Positions 1 to 5,035 of a stretch of 5,035 nucleotides of DNA are shown here, one piece after another. Origin of the DNA: Alphaproteobacteria bacterium. Lineage in GTDB: Bacteria; Pseudomonadota; Alphaproteobacteria; ATCC43930; CGMCC-115725. The notes below the pieces were generated by a model. That model was given only the letters and a program-made list of their open reading frames with translations. It did no database searches and was not told the origin of the DNA. A program made the position numbers and the translations under genes. Where the stretch lies: the NCBI GenBank assembly GCA_019241915.1, contig JAFAWI010000539.1, forward strand, positions 1-5,035, in the 5' to 3' direction. Numbering within the stretch: position 1 is the first letter of the stretch; every line of letters starts with the position of its first letter.

Positions 1-696
1 CAAATGGCCCTTGTGCTCGTAGTTCTTGGTGACGCGGGCACGCACGCCGAGCGAGTCGCCGAGCCGCGCGGCGGCAAAATGGCGGATTTGGCTGCCGACA
101 TGCATCCACGGCCCCAGCGTCACATTGCGGTTCAGCGCGAAATTGCAGATATGCGGCACCAGCACCGGGTGCAGCAGCCCTTGCTGCTCGTAAAGCGGCG
201 ACGCCTCGCGCACGTCTCGGGCGTATTGCGCAATGAGCTCGGCAGTGGCGACGACCGGCTCGATACCGAGCCAGGTCCCCACCGCAAGCGACGTCGCATC
301 GGCAGGCGGGCGGCTCGGCCGCTGCGGCACGCCGACAAACTCGGCCAGCGGCGGAGGCGCCTCGGCCGGCGGCAACGACGCGTTTCCGGTGGCGCAGACG
401 ACGCCGCGGCATTCGACGCGAATATCGAGCAGGCCGTCGGTTTCGCTGGCGGTCACGGTGACCCGGTCGCCATCGTAGACCGGTTTGGCAAAGCGGCATT
501 CGGCGCGGCCGTGCTCGAGCCAGGCGCGGCCCCAGCGCTCCAGCGGCAGGTGCGACATATAAGCGTAGACGATGGCCCCCGGCACCAGACCGCCGCCAAA
601 CCCGAACTTCCTGGCGACCGCATCGTCGTGGCTCTTGTTTTCCGATGCCTTGGCGGTGTTGAAGGCTTCGACCGAATAGCTGAACGCTGGGGGCAT
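1..696 (-). CDS. MaoC-like acyl dehydratase, double hotdog fold (3' end cut by window edge)
   Basis: This open frame starts at ATG 696-694 and stays open to the left edge, giving 232 codons. An AGAGG Shine-Dalgarno sits 5 nt before the ATG. The protein looks like two hotdog halves. Half one (about residues 1-115) has a hydratase-like segment with N20 and H23, then FGFGGGLVPGA and a strand ending GDRVTVTA. Half two (about 125-232) contains REASPLYEQ, LLHPVLVPH, the LGPWMHVGSQIRHF strand, LGDSLGVRARV and NYEHKGH, typical of the C-terminal half of MaoC/FAS1-type dehydratases. Family members hydrate or dehydrate acyl-CoA thioesters. In half one the catalytic Asp of the D-x-N-P-x-H motif appears to be Ser18, and in half two the His position is Tyr, so the activity is uncertain. 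It is the third gene of a minus-strand block after the VOC and dehydrogenase genes. The family call is firm; the substrate is unknown. Confidence 0.8.
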   Translation of the reverse strand, partial: MPPAFSYSVEAFNTAKASENKSHDDAVARKFGFGGGLVPGAIVYAYMSHLPLERWGRAWLEHGRAECRFAKPVYDGDRVTVTASETDGLLDIRVECRGVVCATGNASLPPAEAPPPLAEFVGVPQRPSRPPADATSLAVGTWLGIEPVVATAELIAQYARDVREASPLYEQQGLLHPVLVPHICNFALNRNVTLGPWMHVGSQIRHFAAARLGDSLGVRARVTKNYEHKGHL

Positions 697-733
697 GGTT
701 ACCTCTGATCGAGCGGCGGGCCGTGCTTACGAT

Positions 734-771
734 CGCGCTGACGGGCCGTCGGACGGGGGCCAGTCAGCGCG
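734..771 (-). repeat. Long GC-rich hairpin (inverted repeat) between dehydrogenase and MaoC-like genes
   Basis: CGCGCTGAC at 734-742 is perfectly complementary to GTCAGCGCG at 763-771, a 9-bp stem. The 20-nt loop can fold further through CCGT 746-749 with ACGG 753-756 and GG 744-745 with CC 760-761. In the minus-strand transcript it begins 5 nt after the dehydrogenase stop codon. No T-run follows it in that direction, so it is not a textbook intrinsic terminator. It may protect the 3' end of the upstream message, cause partial termination, or set the relative level of the MaoC-like gene. The hairpin is directly visible; the role is inference. Confidence 0.6.
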
Positions 772-776
772 CTCGG

Positions 777-1709
777 TCATTTGCTCTTGTCGGCGATGAT
801 CGCGTTGATCTTGTCGATGTCTTCCTTGGGCTGCTCGATCCCGGCGCGCTCGACCTGAAGCAGCATGCCGACCCGGCTGTCGCGCTGGCCCCAGCCCTTG
901 GTCATCGCCTCGGTCAGCTCTTCGAGCGCCAAATTGGCAAGGCGCATCGGTACGCCGACCTCCTTGCCGAGCCCTACGGCGAGCGAGACGTCCTTGTGCA
1001 ACAGGCGCAGTGCAAAGTCCGCGGGGTCGTACTGTCCAGCGAGGAATTTGCCCATGCGGTCGAAGGTGCGCGGCCGGCCGGTCGCGCCCTGGCGCACGGC
1101 CTCCCACAGATCGAGCGGCGGCACGCCGGCCTTGATCCCCATCGTGAAGACCTCGGCGAGCGCGACATTCATGACCGCGCTGGTGCAGTTGTGGACGAGC
1201 TTGGCGATCGTGCCCGCGCCGCTCGGACCGATATAGGCGGCCTGGTCGCCCATTGTCCCAAGCACGTTGGCGTAGCGATTGAACTGCTGCTGATCGCCGC
1301 CGACCCAGATCGCCATCTTGCCGGAGGCCGCGCCCGAGGGGCCGCCGCTGACCGGTGAATCGAGCATGTAGATGTTCTTCTCGGCAAACGCGGCGTTGAG
1401 CTTGCGCACGACCGAGACCGAGTTGGTCGACATGTCAAAGAACGCAGTGTCGGGCTTCATGCCCTCGATCAGGCCGTTGGCGCCGAGGGCCACCGCCTCG
1501 ACATCGGCAGGCACCGGCAGCGACGTAAAGACAACCTCGGCCTGCTCGCCGACCGCCTTGGGGCTGTCGGCCCAGGCGGCGCCGTTCGCCAGATAGGGCT
1601 CGGCGGCGGCCCGGCGGATGTCGTGCACGATCAGCCGATGGCCCGCCTTCTGCAGATTGGCGGCCATCCCCTTGCCCATCATACCGAGCCCGATAAAACC
1701 GACCTTCAT
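777..1709 (-). CDS. NAD(P)-dependent oxidoreductase, 3-hydroxyisobutyrate dehydrogenase family
   Basis: The 310-residue protein is close to the usual family length (about 290-300). It starts with a Rossmann dinucleotide-binding motif GFIGLGMMG (G7, G9, G12) followed by GMAANL. The strand-2 end carries D30, which in Rossmann folds often favours NAD over NADP, although two arginines follow. The substrate-binding DSPVSGG motif spans residues 117-123. The catalytic lysine is K170 in AGTIAKLVHN, with the partner N174 four residues later, and a second conserved lysine is K239 in LLHKD. Relatives oxidise or reduce beta-hydroxyacids and their semialdehydes, such as 3-hydroxyisobutyrate, tartronate semialdehyde or succinic semialdehyde; motifs alone do not separate these. 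The enzyme is cytoplasmic. A GGAGGGG Shine-Dalgarno lies just before the ATG and supports this start. It lies 80 bp downstream of the VOC gene and 80 bp upstream of the MaoC-like gene, so it is probably co-transcribed with them. Confidence 0.92.
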   Translation of the reverse strand: MKVGFIGLGMMGKGMAANLQKAGHRLIVHDIRRAAAEPYLANGAAWADSPKAVGEQAEVVFTSLPVPADVEAVALGANGLIEGMKPDTAFFDMSTNSVSVVRKLNAAFAEKNIYMLDSPVSGGPSGAASGKMAIWVGGDQQQFNRYANVLGTMGDQAAYIGPSGAGTIAKLVHNCTSAVMNVALAEVFTMGIKAGVPPLDLWEAVRQGATGRPRTFDRMGKFLAGQYDPADFALRLLHKDVSLAVGLGKEVGVPMRLANLALEELTEAMTKGWGQRDSRVGMLLQVERAGIEQPKEDIDKINAIIADKSK

Positions 1710-1734
1710 GTCCCCTCCATTTCATTCCCTCATT

Positions 1735-1784
1735 GTCATGCCCGGGCGTGTCGCGGGCATCGCCGGAACAAATCCGGCCATGAC
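1735..1784. repeat. Two-armed palindromic intergenic element (REP-like)
   Basis: Outer arms GTCATG (1735-1740) and CATGAC (1779-1784) are perfect inverted repeats. They enclose two side-by-side hairpins: GCCCG 1740-1744 with CGGGC 1754-1758, and GCCGGA 1762-1767 with TCCGGC 1773-1778 (loop ACAAA). The result is a cloverleaf-like layout filling most of the 80-bp gap between the VOC stop and the Shine-Dalgarno of the dehydrogenase gene. From general knowledge, elements of the form GTCATG-CCCGGGC...CCGGCCATGAC are dispersed many times between genes in several alphaproteobacteria. Copy number here cannot be tested. It may act as an mRNA-stabilising or attenuating hairpin within the minus-strand transcript. 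Confidence 0.7.
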
Positions 1785-1789
1785 GACTA

Positions 1790-2377
1790 TCAGTGCTCTT
1801 CGCGGTGGCGGAGCTGGTTGTTGACGTGGCGGTCGCCGGCGAGCCAACGGGCGAGTTCGGCATGCGCGTCGGCGCGGCGCATTGCGTCGATTTCGGCCAC
1901 GTCCGGCGGGTCGCAGGTAAATTCGAGGATCATCCCGTCGGGCGAGGCCGTGTAGATCGACTTGCAGTAGCCATGGTCGGTCTCGCGGAAGGTCTCGCCG
2001 GCGGCGCTAAGCCGCACCTTCAGCTCCTCATAGGTCGGCTCGCTCGCCTTCAGCGCGATGTGATAGTGGCTGCCGACTTTGGGCGGCGACTTGGCCTGGG
2101 TCAGCGCATACATCTCGGCATCGGCGAACTGGAAAAAGGCGAGCGCACCGCCGTCCTTGAGACCAAAGAAGGTGTGGCAGAAATCGACCTCGCGGCCGAG
2201 ATCGGCGCGGTAGGTGCGTTCGCACCACGTCGCGACCAGCGGAATCCCGAGAATGTCTTCGAGGAAGTGCCGGTTGGCCTCCTGGTCCTTTACGACATAG
2301 GCGTTGTGGTGCAGGCGCAGCGGCAGCTCATCGAGCAGCTTGGCCGCGGTTCGCGGGCGTGCCTCGATCGTATCCAT
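1790..2377 (-). CDS. VOC-family (glyoxalase/extradiol dioxygenase-fold) metalloprotein
   Basis: The 195-residue protein has the vicinal-oxygen-chelate layout. An N-terminal module opens with LRLHHNAYVVKD (H23/H24) and a helix with FLEDILGIPL. A second module contains GSHYHIALKA (H104/H106) and ends SPDGMILEFTCDPP (E152). H24, H106 and E152 are the likely metal ligands (His-His-Glu), as in VOC dioxygenases and isomerases. The tail (residues 159-195) is charged and ends RHREEH. Members bind Fe(II), Mn(II) or other divalent metals and act on catechols, methylglyoxal adducts, CoA esters or antibiotics; the substrate here is not readable. A longer frame reaches 2404, but AGGAGG six bases before ATG 2377-2375 decides for the shorter start. 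It is the first gene of the minus-strand block and diverges from the luciferase-like gene, which suggests a shared degradative role by inference only. Confidence 0.88.
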   Translation of the reverse strand: MDTIEARPRTAAKLLDELPLRLHHNAYVVKDQEANRHFLEDILGIPLVATWCERTYRADLGREVDFCHTFFGLKDGGALAFFQFADAEMYALTQAKSPPKVGSHYHIALKASEPTYEELKVRLSAAGETFRETDHGYCKSIYTASPDGMILEFTCDPPDVAEIDAMRRADAHAELARWLAGDRHVNNQLRHREEH

Positions 2378-2383
2378 GGCAAT

Positions 2384-2389
2384 CCTCCT
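2384..2389 (-). promoter_or_regulatory. Strong Shine-Dalgarno deciding the VOC gene start
   Basis: The minus strand reads AGGAGG here, six bases before the ATG at 2377-2375. This near-consensus site favours that ATG over the in-frame ATG at 2404-2402, which would add nine residues (MGGCARRIA). A second SD-like GGGAGG lies further upstream at 2397-2402, inside the loop of a small CGCAT/ATGCG stem (2392-2396 with 2403-2407). Confidence 0.8.
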
Positions 2390-2415
2390 GGCGCATCCTC
2401 CCATGCGATAGGATC

Positions 2416-2444
2416 AGCATATTGGCCGCCTGCCGCGACCGCAA
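2416..2444 (-). promoter_or_regulatory. Candidate sigma70-type promoter for the VOC-led minus-strand block
   Basis: On the minus strand TTGCGG (2444-2439) and TATGCT (2421-2416) are separated by exactly 17 bases. The -10 box matches TATAAT at four of six positions and the -35 box matches TTGACA at three of six. Transcription would start near 2409 and leave a leader of about 30 nt before the VOC ATG. The site lies in the only divergent spacer of the window (2378-2457), where a promoter is expected. The match is moderate and by eye only. I saw no equally good box pair for the plus-strand gene in the same spacer. Confidence 0.35.
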
Positions 2445-2457
2445 CGGACCTACACGT

Positions 2458-3444
2458 ATGCCCTTGCCGCTCGATAAGACCCTCAAAATCGGCATCCAGA
2501 ACATTCACCGCCGCACCGAACCGGCAACCGCGCCGTGGCTGCCGAGGATCGAGGAGATGGCCGAGCTGGTCCGCCTCGTCGACGATTGCGGCTACGATTC
2601 GCTGTGGGTCGGCGACCATTTGTCGTTTCCGATGTCGATCCTCGATCCGCTGCTGCAACTGGCGCAGGCGGCGGTGGTAAGCCGCCGGCTGCTGCTCGGC
2701 ACCAACGTCTACCTGGTGCCGTTGCGCCAGCCGGGACCGATCGCCAAGCAGGTGGCAAGCCTCGACCATTTGAGCGAGGGCCGGCTGATCTTCGGAGTCG
2801 GGGTCGGCGGTGAGTTCCCCAAGGAATTCGCACTGGCCGGCGTGCCGCACAACGAACGCGGCCGCCGGCTGTCGGCCGCGATCCCGCTGCTGCGCCGGCT
2901 GTGGAGCGGCGAGCCGGTCAGTTACAACGGCCAATATTTCGGCGGCTTTGGGGACGTGACGATGCAGCCGCCGGCGCGCCAGCCGGGCGGGCCGCCGATC
3001 TGGTGCGGCGGCCGGGCCGAGGCAGCGCTGGCGCGCACCGGCCGGCTCGCCGACAGCTATATCTCGTATGTCGTGACACCGGATCAGTACCGCGCGGCGC
3101 TGACGGCAATCGATGCGGCGGCGGCCGCCGTCGGCCGCGTTATCGAACGCTTTGGCACCGGCCACCTGATCTTCACCCGGCTCGACGACAGCTATGGGGA
3201 GGCGCTGGAGAAGGCGGTGACGTCGCTGTCGTACCGCTACAACATGGATTTTCGCCGCGCCGCCGAGCGCTATGCGGCGCTGGGGCCGCCCGAGCGGGTG
3301 GCGCAGCGCCTGCGCGAATTCTGCGATGCCGGAGTGCGCCACCTGGTGATCGACCTGGTCGGGCCCTACGAGGAGCGGCCGCGCCAGATCGAACAGTTCG
3401 CGCGCGATGTGCTGCCGCTGCTCGCCGATCTGCGCCGCACGTGA
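2458..3444 (+). CDS. LLM-class (luciferase-like) flavin/F420-dependent oxidoreductase
   Basis: The 328-residue protein is typical in length for the bacterial luciferase-like superfamily (TIM barrel). Visible motifs are GYDSLWVGDH (45-54), a GTNVYLVPLRQPGPIAKQ strand-helix (81-98), LDHLSEGRLIFGVGVGGE (102-119), then GVPHNERGRR and the PPIWCGGRAEAALARTGRLA segment that precedes the ADSYISY strand. Members use reduced FMN or coenzyme F420 to oxidise or reduce small organic compounds, as in alkanesulfonate, nitrilotriacetate or long-chain ketone breakdown. The sequence does not tell which cofactor or substrate applies. The ATG at 2458 is chosen because family homology begins there (LKIGIQNI). Its Shine-Dalgarno is weak, and an in-frame TTG at 2422 with AGGA eight bases upstream is an alternative that adds 12 residues. 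It diverges from the VOC gene and precedes lolA by 131 bp on the same strand. Confidence 0.9.
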   Translation: MPLPLDKTLKIGIQNIHRRTEPATAPWLPRIEEMAELVRLVDDCGYDSLWVGDHLSFPMSILDPLLQLAQAAVVSRRLLLGTNVYLVPLRQPGPIAKQVASLDHLSEGRLIFGVGVGGEFPKEFALAGVPHNERGRRLSAAIPLLRRLWSGEPVSYNGQYFGGFGDVTMQPPARQPGGPPIWCGGRAEAALARTGRLADSYISYVVTPDQYRAALTAIDAAAAAVGRVIERFGTGHLIFTRLDDSYGEALEKAVTSLSYRYNMDFRRAAERYAALGPPERVAQRLREFCDAGVRHLVIDLVGPYEERPRQIEQFARDVLPLLADLRRT

Positions 3445-3541
3445 GCATTCCGCGCGAAGGCGCACGGATGCTATGCGGGGGCTGGACGCATCAGCGCCAT
3501 TGACGCGCCGCAATGTCCGGCTCATTTCGACGATGCCGCCA

Positions 3542-3556
3542 AGCCGGCGGCCGGCT
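3542..3556 (+). other. Short GC hairpin in the gap before lolA
   Basis: AGCCGG (3542-3547) and CCGGCT (3551-3556) form a 6-bp stem with a CGG loop, ending three bases before the AGAGGG ribosome-binding site of lolA. There is no T-run, so it is not a normal intrinsic terminator for the upstream oxidoreductase gene. It may affect translation initiation of lolA. The remainder of the 131-bp gap (3445-3575) shows only a TTGACG at 3500-3505 that lacks a convincing -10 partner. Confidence 0.35.
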
Positions 3557-3575
3557 GAAGAGGGCAATCGCAGTG

Positions 3576-4247
3576 ATGAAAGGATTCCGGCCATTCTGCT
3601 GTGCGATGCCATTCTATGCGATGCCATTCTATGTGATGGCCGGCGCGCTGCTGCTGCTGTTGGCGACGCCGCTGCCGGCGAGCCCCGCCACGCCGCCGCC
3701 GCCCGCCGCGCTCAACGCGCAGGACACCGTCGAACTGCAAAGGATCGCCGCCTACCTCGAAGGCATCCACACCGCGACCGCGAAATTCGACCAGGCGACG
3801 GCAAATGGCGGCGACGCCACCGGTTACCTCTGGATGGCGCGGCCCGGCAGGATGCGGTTTCAATACGACCCGCCAAACGAACTGCTGTTGTTCGCCGATT
3901 CATTCTACGTCTATTCGTGGGATCCCGACCTCAAGCAGATGACCAAAGTCGGACTCAAATCCACGCCGGCCTGGTTCTTGCTTCGCGAGCCGATCAGCTT
4001 CAGCGACGGGGTCACAGTCACGCGCTTTGAGCATAACGGCAATACCGCGCGCGTGACCGTGGTGCAAAGCGCCGATCCGGAAGGCGGCAGCCTGACCATG
4101 ACATTTACCGAAAATCCACTGACTCTGCGGCAATGGACTGTGGTCGACCAGCAGGGCCGGACCACCACCGTCGGGTTGTCGCAGCTGCAATACGGGATGG
4201 CGCTCGACCCCAAGCTGTTCCAATATCAAGACCCGTACAGCCGGTGA
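3576..4247 (+). CDS. lolA: Outer-membrane lipoprotein carrier protein LolA
   Basis: LolA is the periplasmic chaperone that takes lipoproteins from the LolCDE transporter in the inner membrane and hands them to the outer membrane. The 223-residue precursor has an N-terminal targeting region with K2 and R5, a hydrophobic core AGALLLLLA (22-30), and a plausible signal peptidase I site after A38 (SPA). The mature part starts with a proline-rich linker, then shows the LolA pattern: TATAKFDQ (66-73), GYLWMARPGRMRFQYDPP (83-100) with conserved R89, and FADSFYVYSWDPDLKQMTKVGL (about 106-127, D118/Q121). It ends LFQYQDPYSR. The start at 3576 is favoured because upstream in-frame ATG 3513 has no ribosome-binding site; AGAGGG at 3559-3564 is 11 bases from the ATG and 8 from an adjacent GTG at 3573, which could be the true start. 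The signal region contains an exact 15-bp tandem duplication. The puuD-like gene follows after 37 bp. Confidence 0.9.
   Translation: MKGFRPFCCAMPFYAMPFYVMAGALLLLLATPLPASPATPPPPAALNAQDTVELQRIAAYLEGIHTATAKFDQATANGGDATGYLWMARPGRMRFQYDPPNELLLFADSFYVYSWDPDLKQMTKVGLKSTPAWFLLREPISFSDGVTVTRFEHNGNTARVTVVQSADPEGGSLTMTFTENPLTLRQWTVVDQQGRTTTVGLSQLQYGMALDPKLFQYQDPYSR
3602..3631 (+). repeat. 15-bp tandem direct repeat inside the LolA signal peptide
   Basis: TGCGATGCCATTCTA occurs twice back to back (3602-3616 and 3617-3631). A partial third copy follows (TGTGATG, 3632-3638, one mismatch), and a broken copy precedes it (GCCATTCT, 3590-3597). The period is five codons, so the frame is kept and the protein reads PFCCAM-PFYAM-PFYVM at residues 6-21. 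Each unit also carries an in-frame ATG (3606, 3621, and 3636 in the partial copy). It most likely arose by replication slippage and lengthens the signal peptide without breaking it. Confidence 0.9.
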
Positions 4248-4284
4248 AACAGCGATTGCGAACAAGAGCTTGAACGGAGCCTCG

Positions 4285-5035
4285 ATGTCGGTCCGCACGC
4301 CGCTGGTGGCGATCCCCACCTGTTTCCGCGAAGTCAACGAAAGGGTCATGTACACCGCCGTAGTGCGCTATCCGCACGCGGTGGTCGACGCCGCGGGCTG
4401 CCTGCCGATGCTGATCCCGTCGATCGGCGGCAAGCTCGACATCGACGCGCTGCTCGACTCGGTCGATGGACTGCTGTTGACCGGCAGCCCGTCGAATGTC
4501 GAGCCGCACCACTACCAGGGGCCGCCAAGCCGCGAGGGCACGCTGCACGACCCGGACCGCGACGCCACGACGCTGCCGCTGATCCGCGAGGCGGTGCGCC
4601 GCGACCTGCCGGTGCTGGCGATCTGCCGCGGCATCCAGGAACTCAATGTCGCGCTCGGCGGCACACTGCACCAGCGCATTCAGGAGCGGCCGGGCGGCGA
4701 GGTGCATCGCCGCGGCCGCGACGTCAAGAAGATCATGGCGATGACCATGGACGAGCGTTACGGGCCGTGCCATCCCGTAACCCTGGCGCCCGACGGATTT
4801 TTTGCGGTGCTCGCCGGCACCACCGAAATCATGGTCAATTCGCTGCACGGGCAGGGCATCGACCGGCCGGCACCGGGAATCAAGATCGAGGCGACCGCGC
4901 CGGACGGGCTGATCGAGGCGGTCAGCCTTCCCTCGGCTCGTTTTGTTGTCGGCGTGCAATGGCACCCCGAGTACAAGCCACTCGCCAACCCGTTTTCGCG
5001 CGCCCTCTTTGGCGCATTCGGCGACGCGTGCCGCG
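4285..5035 (+). CDS. puuD: Gamma-glutamyl-gamma-aminobutyrate hydrolase, PuuD-like (3' end cut by window edge)
   Basis: This class I glutamine amidotransferase-fold hydrolase (peptidase C26 family) in E. coli splits gamma-glutamyl-GABA into glutamate and GABA in the putrescine-degrading Puu pathway. The 250 visible codons cover nearly the whole E. coli PuuD length (about 254). Recognisable blocks are DGLLLTGSPSNVEPHHY (61-77), DPDRD (89-93), the nucleophile elbow LAICRGIQELNVALGGTLH with C114, VNSLHGQG (184-191), EATAPDGLIEAVS (202-214) and GVQWHPEY with H227 and E229, completing the Cys-His-Glu triad. The spacing and wording of these blocks match PuuD more than other C26 members. CGGAG lies 5 bases before the ATG. 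The gene follows lolA by 37 bp, too little for an obvious own promoter, so it may be read through from lolA. No other Puu gene (puuA, puuB, puuC) is visible, so the natural substrate could be another gamma-glutamyl amide. Confidence 0.88.
   Translation, partial: MSVRTPLVAIPTCFREVNERVMYTAVVRYPHAVVDAAGCLPMLIPSIGGKLDIDALLDSVDGLLLTGSPSNVEPHHYQGPPSREGTLHDPDRDATTLPLIREAVRRDLPVLAICRGIQELNVALGGTLHQRIQERPGGEVHRRGRDVKKIMAMTMDERYGPCHPVTLAPDGFFAVLAGTTEIMVNSLHGQGIDRPAPGIKIEATAPDGLIEAVSLPSARFVVGVQWHPEYKPLANPFSRALFGAFGDACR

Noticed and set aside
4..1358. Plus-strand open frames 4-708 and 723-1358.
   Set aside because: Both are antisense to genes with clear motifs (MaoC-like protein and the dehydrogenase) and their translations look like GC-bias artefacts.
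3473..3491. ATGCG/CGCAT inverted repeat with a 9-base loop downstream of the luciferase-like gene.
   Set aside because: A 5-bp stem without a T-run is expected by chance in GC-rich DNA and does not support a terminator.
3500..3528. TTGACG as a possible -35 box for a lolA promoter.
   Set aside because: The hexamer 17 bases downstream is CATTTC, which matches the -10 consensus at only two positions; this is not enough to annotate a promoter.
2290..3627. A 445-codon open frame on the minus strand opposite the luciferase-like gene.
   Set aside because: Its translation is rich in Arg, Ala, Gln and His with no recognisable domain, and it lies antisense to a clear LLM-family gene and overlaps the VOC start. 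This is typical of high-GC shadow frames.
3407..4030. A plus-strand frame overlapping lolA, whose translation also shows a repeat (ILCDA units).
   Set aside because: It is an alternative reading frame across the 15-bp DNA repeat; the rest is Arg-rich shadow sequence, while the lolA frame carries the family motifs.
4105..4965. A 286-codon minus-strand open frame opposite the puuD-like gene.
   Set aside because: It is low-complexity and Arg/Asp/His-rich, has no motif, and is fully explained as the complement of a gene with an intact catalytic triad.
1..5035. Search for CRISPR arrays, tRNA genes, transposases, toxin-antitoxin pairs or phage genes.
   Set aside because: No regularly spaced repeats, tRNA-like arms, or matching proteins were seen; all coding space is taken by six recognisable enzyme or chaperone genes.

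Overview
The window is GC-rich (roughly two-thirds G+C by eye) and densely coded: six protein genes in two divergent blocks of three. The LolA-type lipoprotein carrier shows a Gram-negative host. The GC-rich gene style and the GTCATG...CATGAC two-armed intergenic palindrome suggest an alphaproteobacterium, perhaps of the Bradyrhizobium/Rhodopseudomonas kind. That placement is inference and cannot be proven from 5 kb.

Left block (minus strand, read from about 2377 down to 1): a VOC/glyoxalase-fold metalloprotein (2377-1790), a 3-hydroxyisobutyrate dehydrogenase-family NAD(P) oxidoreductase (1709-777), and a MaoC-like double-hotdog protein that runs off the left edge (696-1). Each gene has a good Shine-Dalgarno sequence. 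The gaps are about 80 bp and each holds a conspicuous hairpin element: a two-armed palindrome at 1735-1784 and a 9-bp-stem hairpin at 734-771. These enzyme classes are typical of catabolic clusters acting on small or CoA-linked acids, but the substrate cannot be read from the sequence.

Right block (plus strand): a luciferase-like (LLM class) monooxygenase (2458-3444), the periplasmic lipoprotein chaperone LolA (3576-4247), and a PuuD-like gamma-glutamyl-GABA hydrolase (4285 to the right edge, lacking only its last residues). The 80-bp spacer 2378-2457 separates the two blocks and is the likely site of divergent promoters. LLM and VOC may belong to one degradative module expressed in both directions. 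LolA is a housekeeping gene that seems to have been joined by these accessory genes, or to lie at the boundary of the cluster.

I found no tRNA, rRNA, CRISPR array, transposase or phage gene, and no convincing unknown system. The most notable points are a 15-bp tandem duplication in the LolA signal peptide, degenerate catalytic residues in the MaoC-like protein, the two intergenic hairpin elements, and the unusual neighbourhood of lolA.
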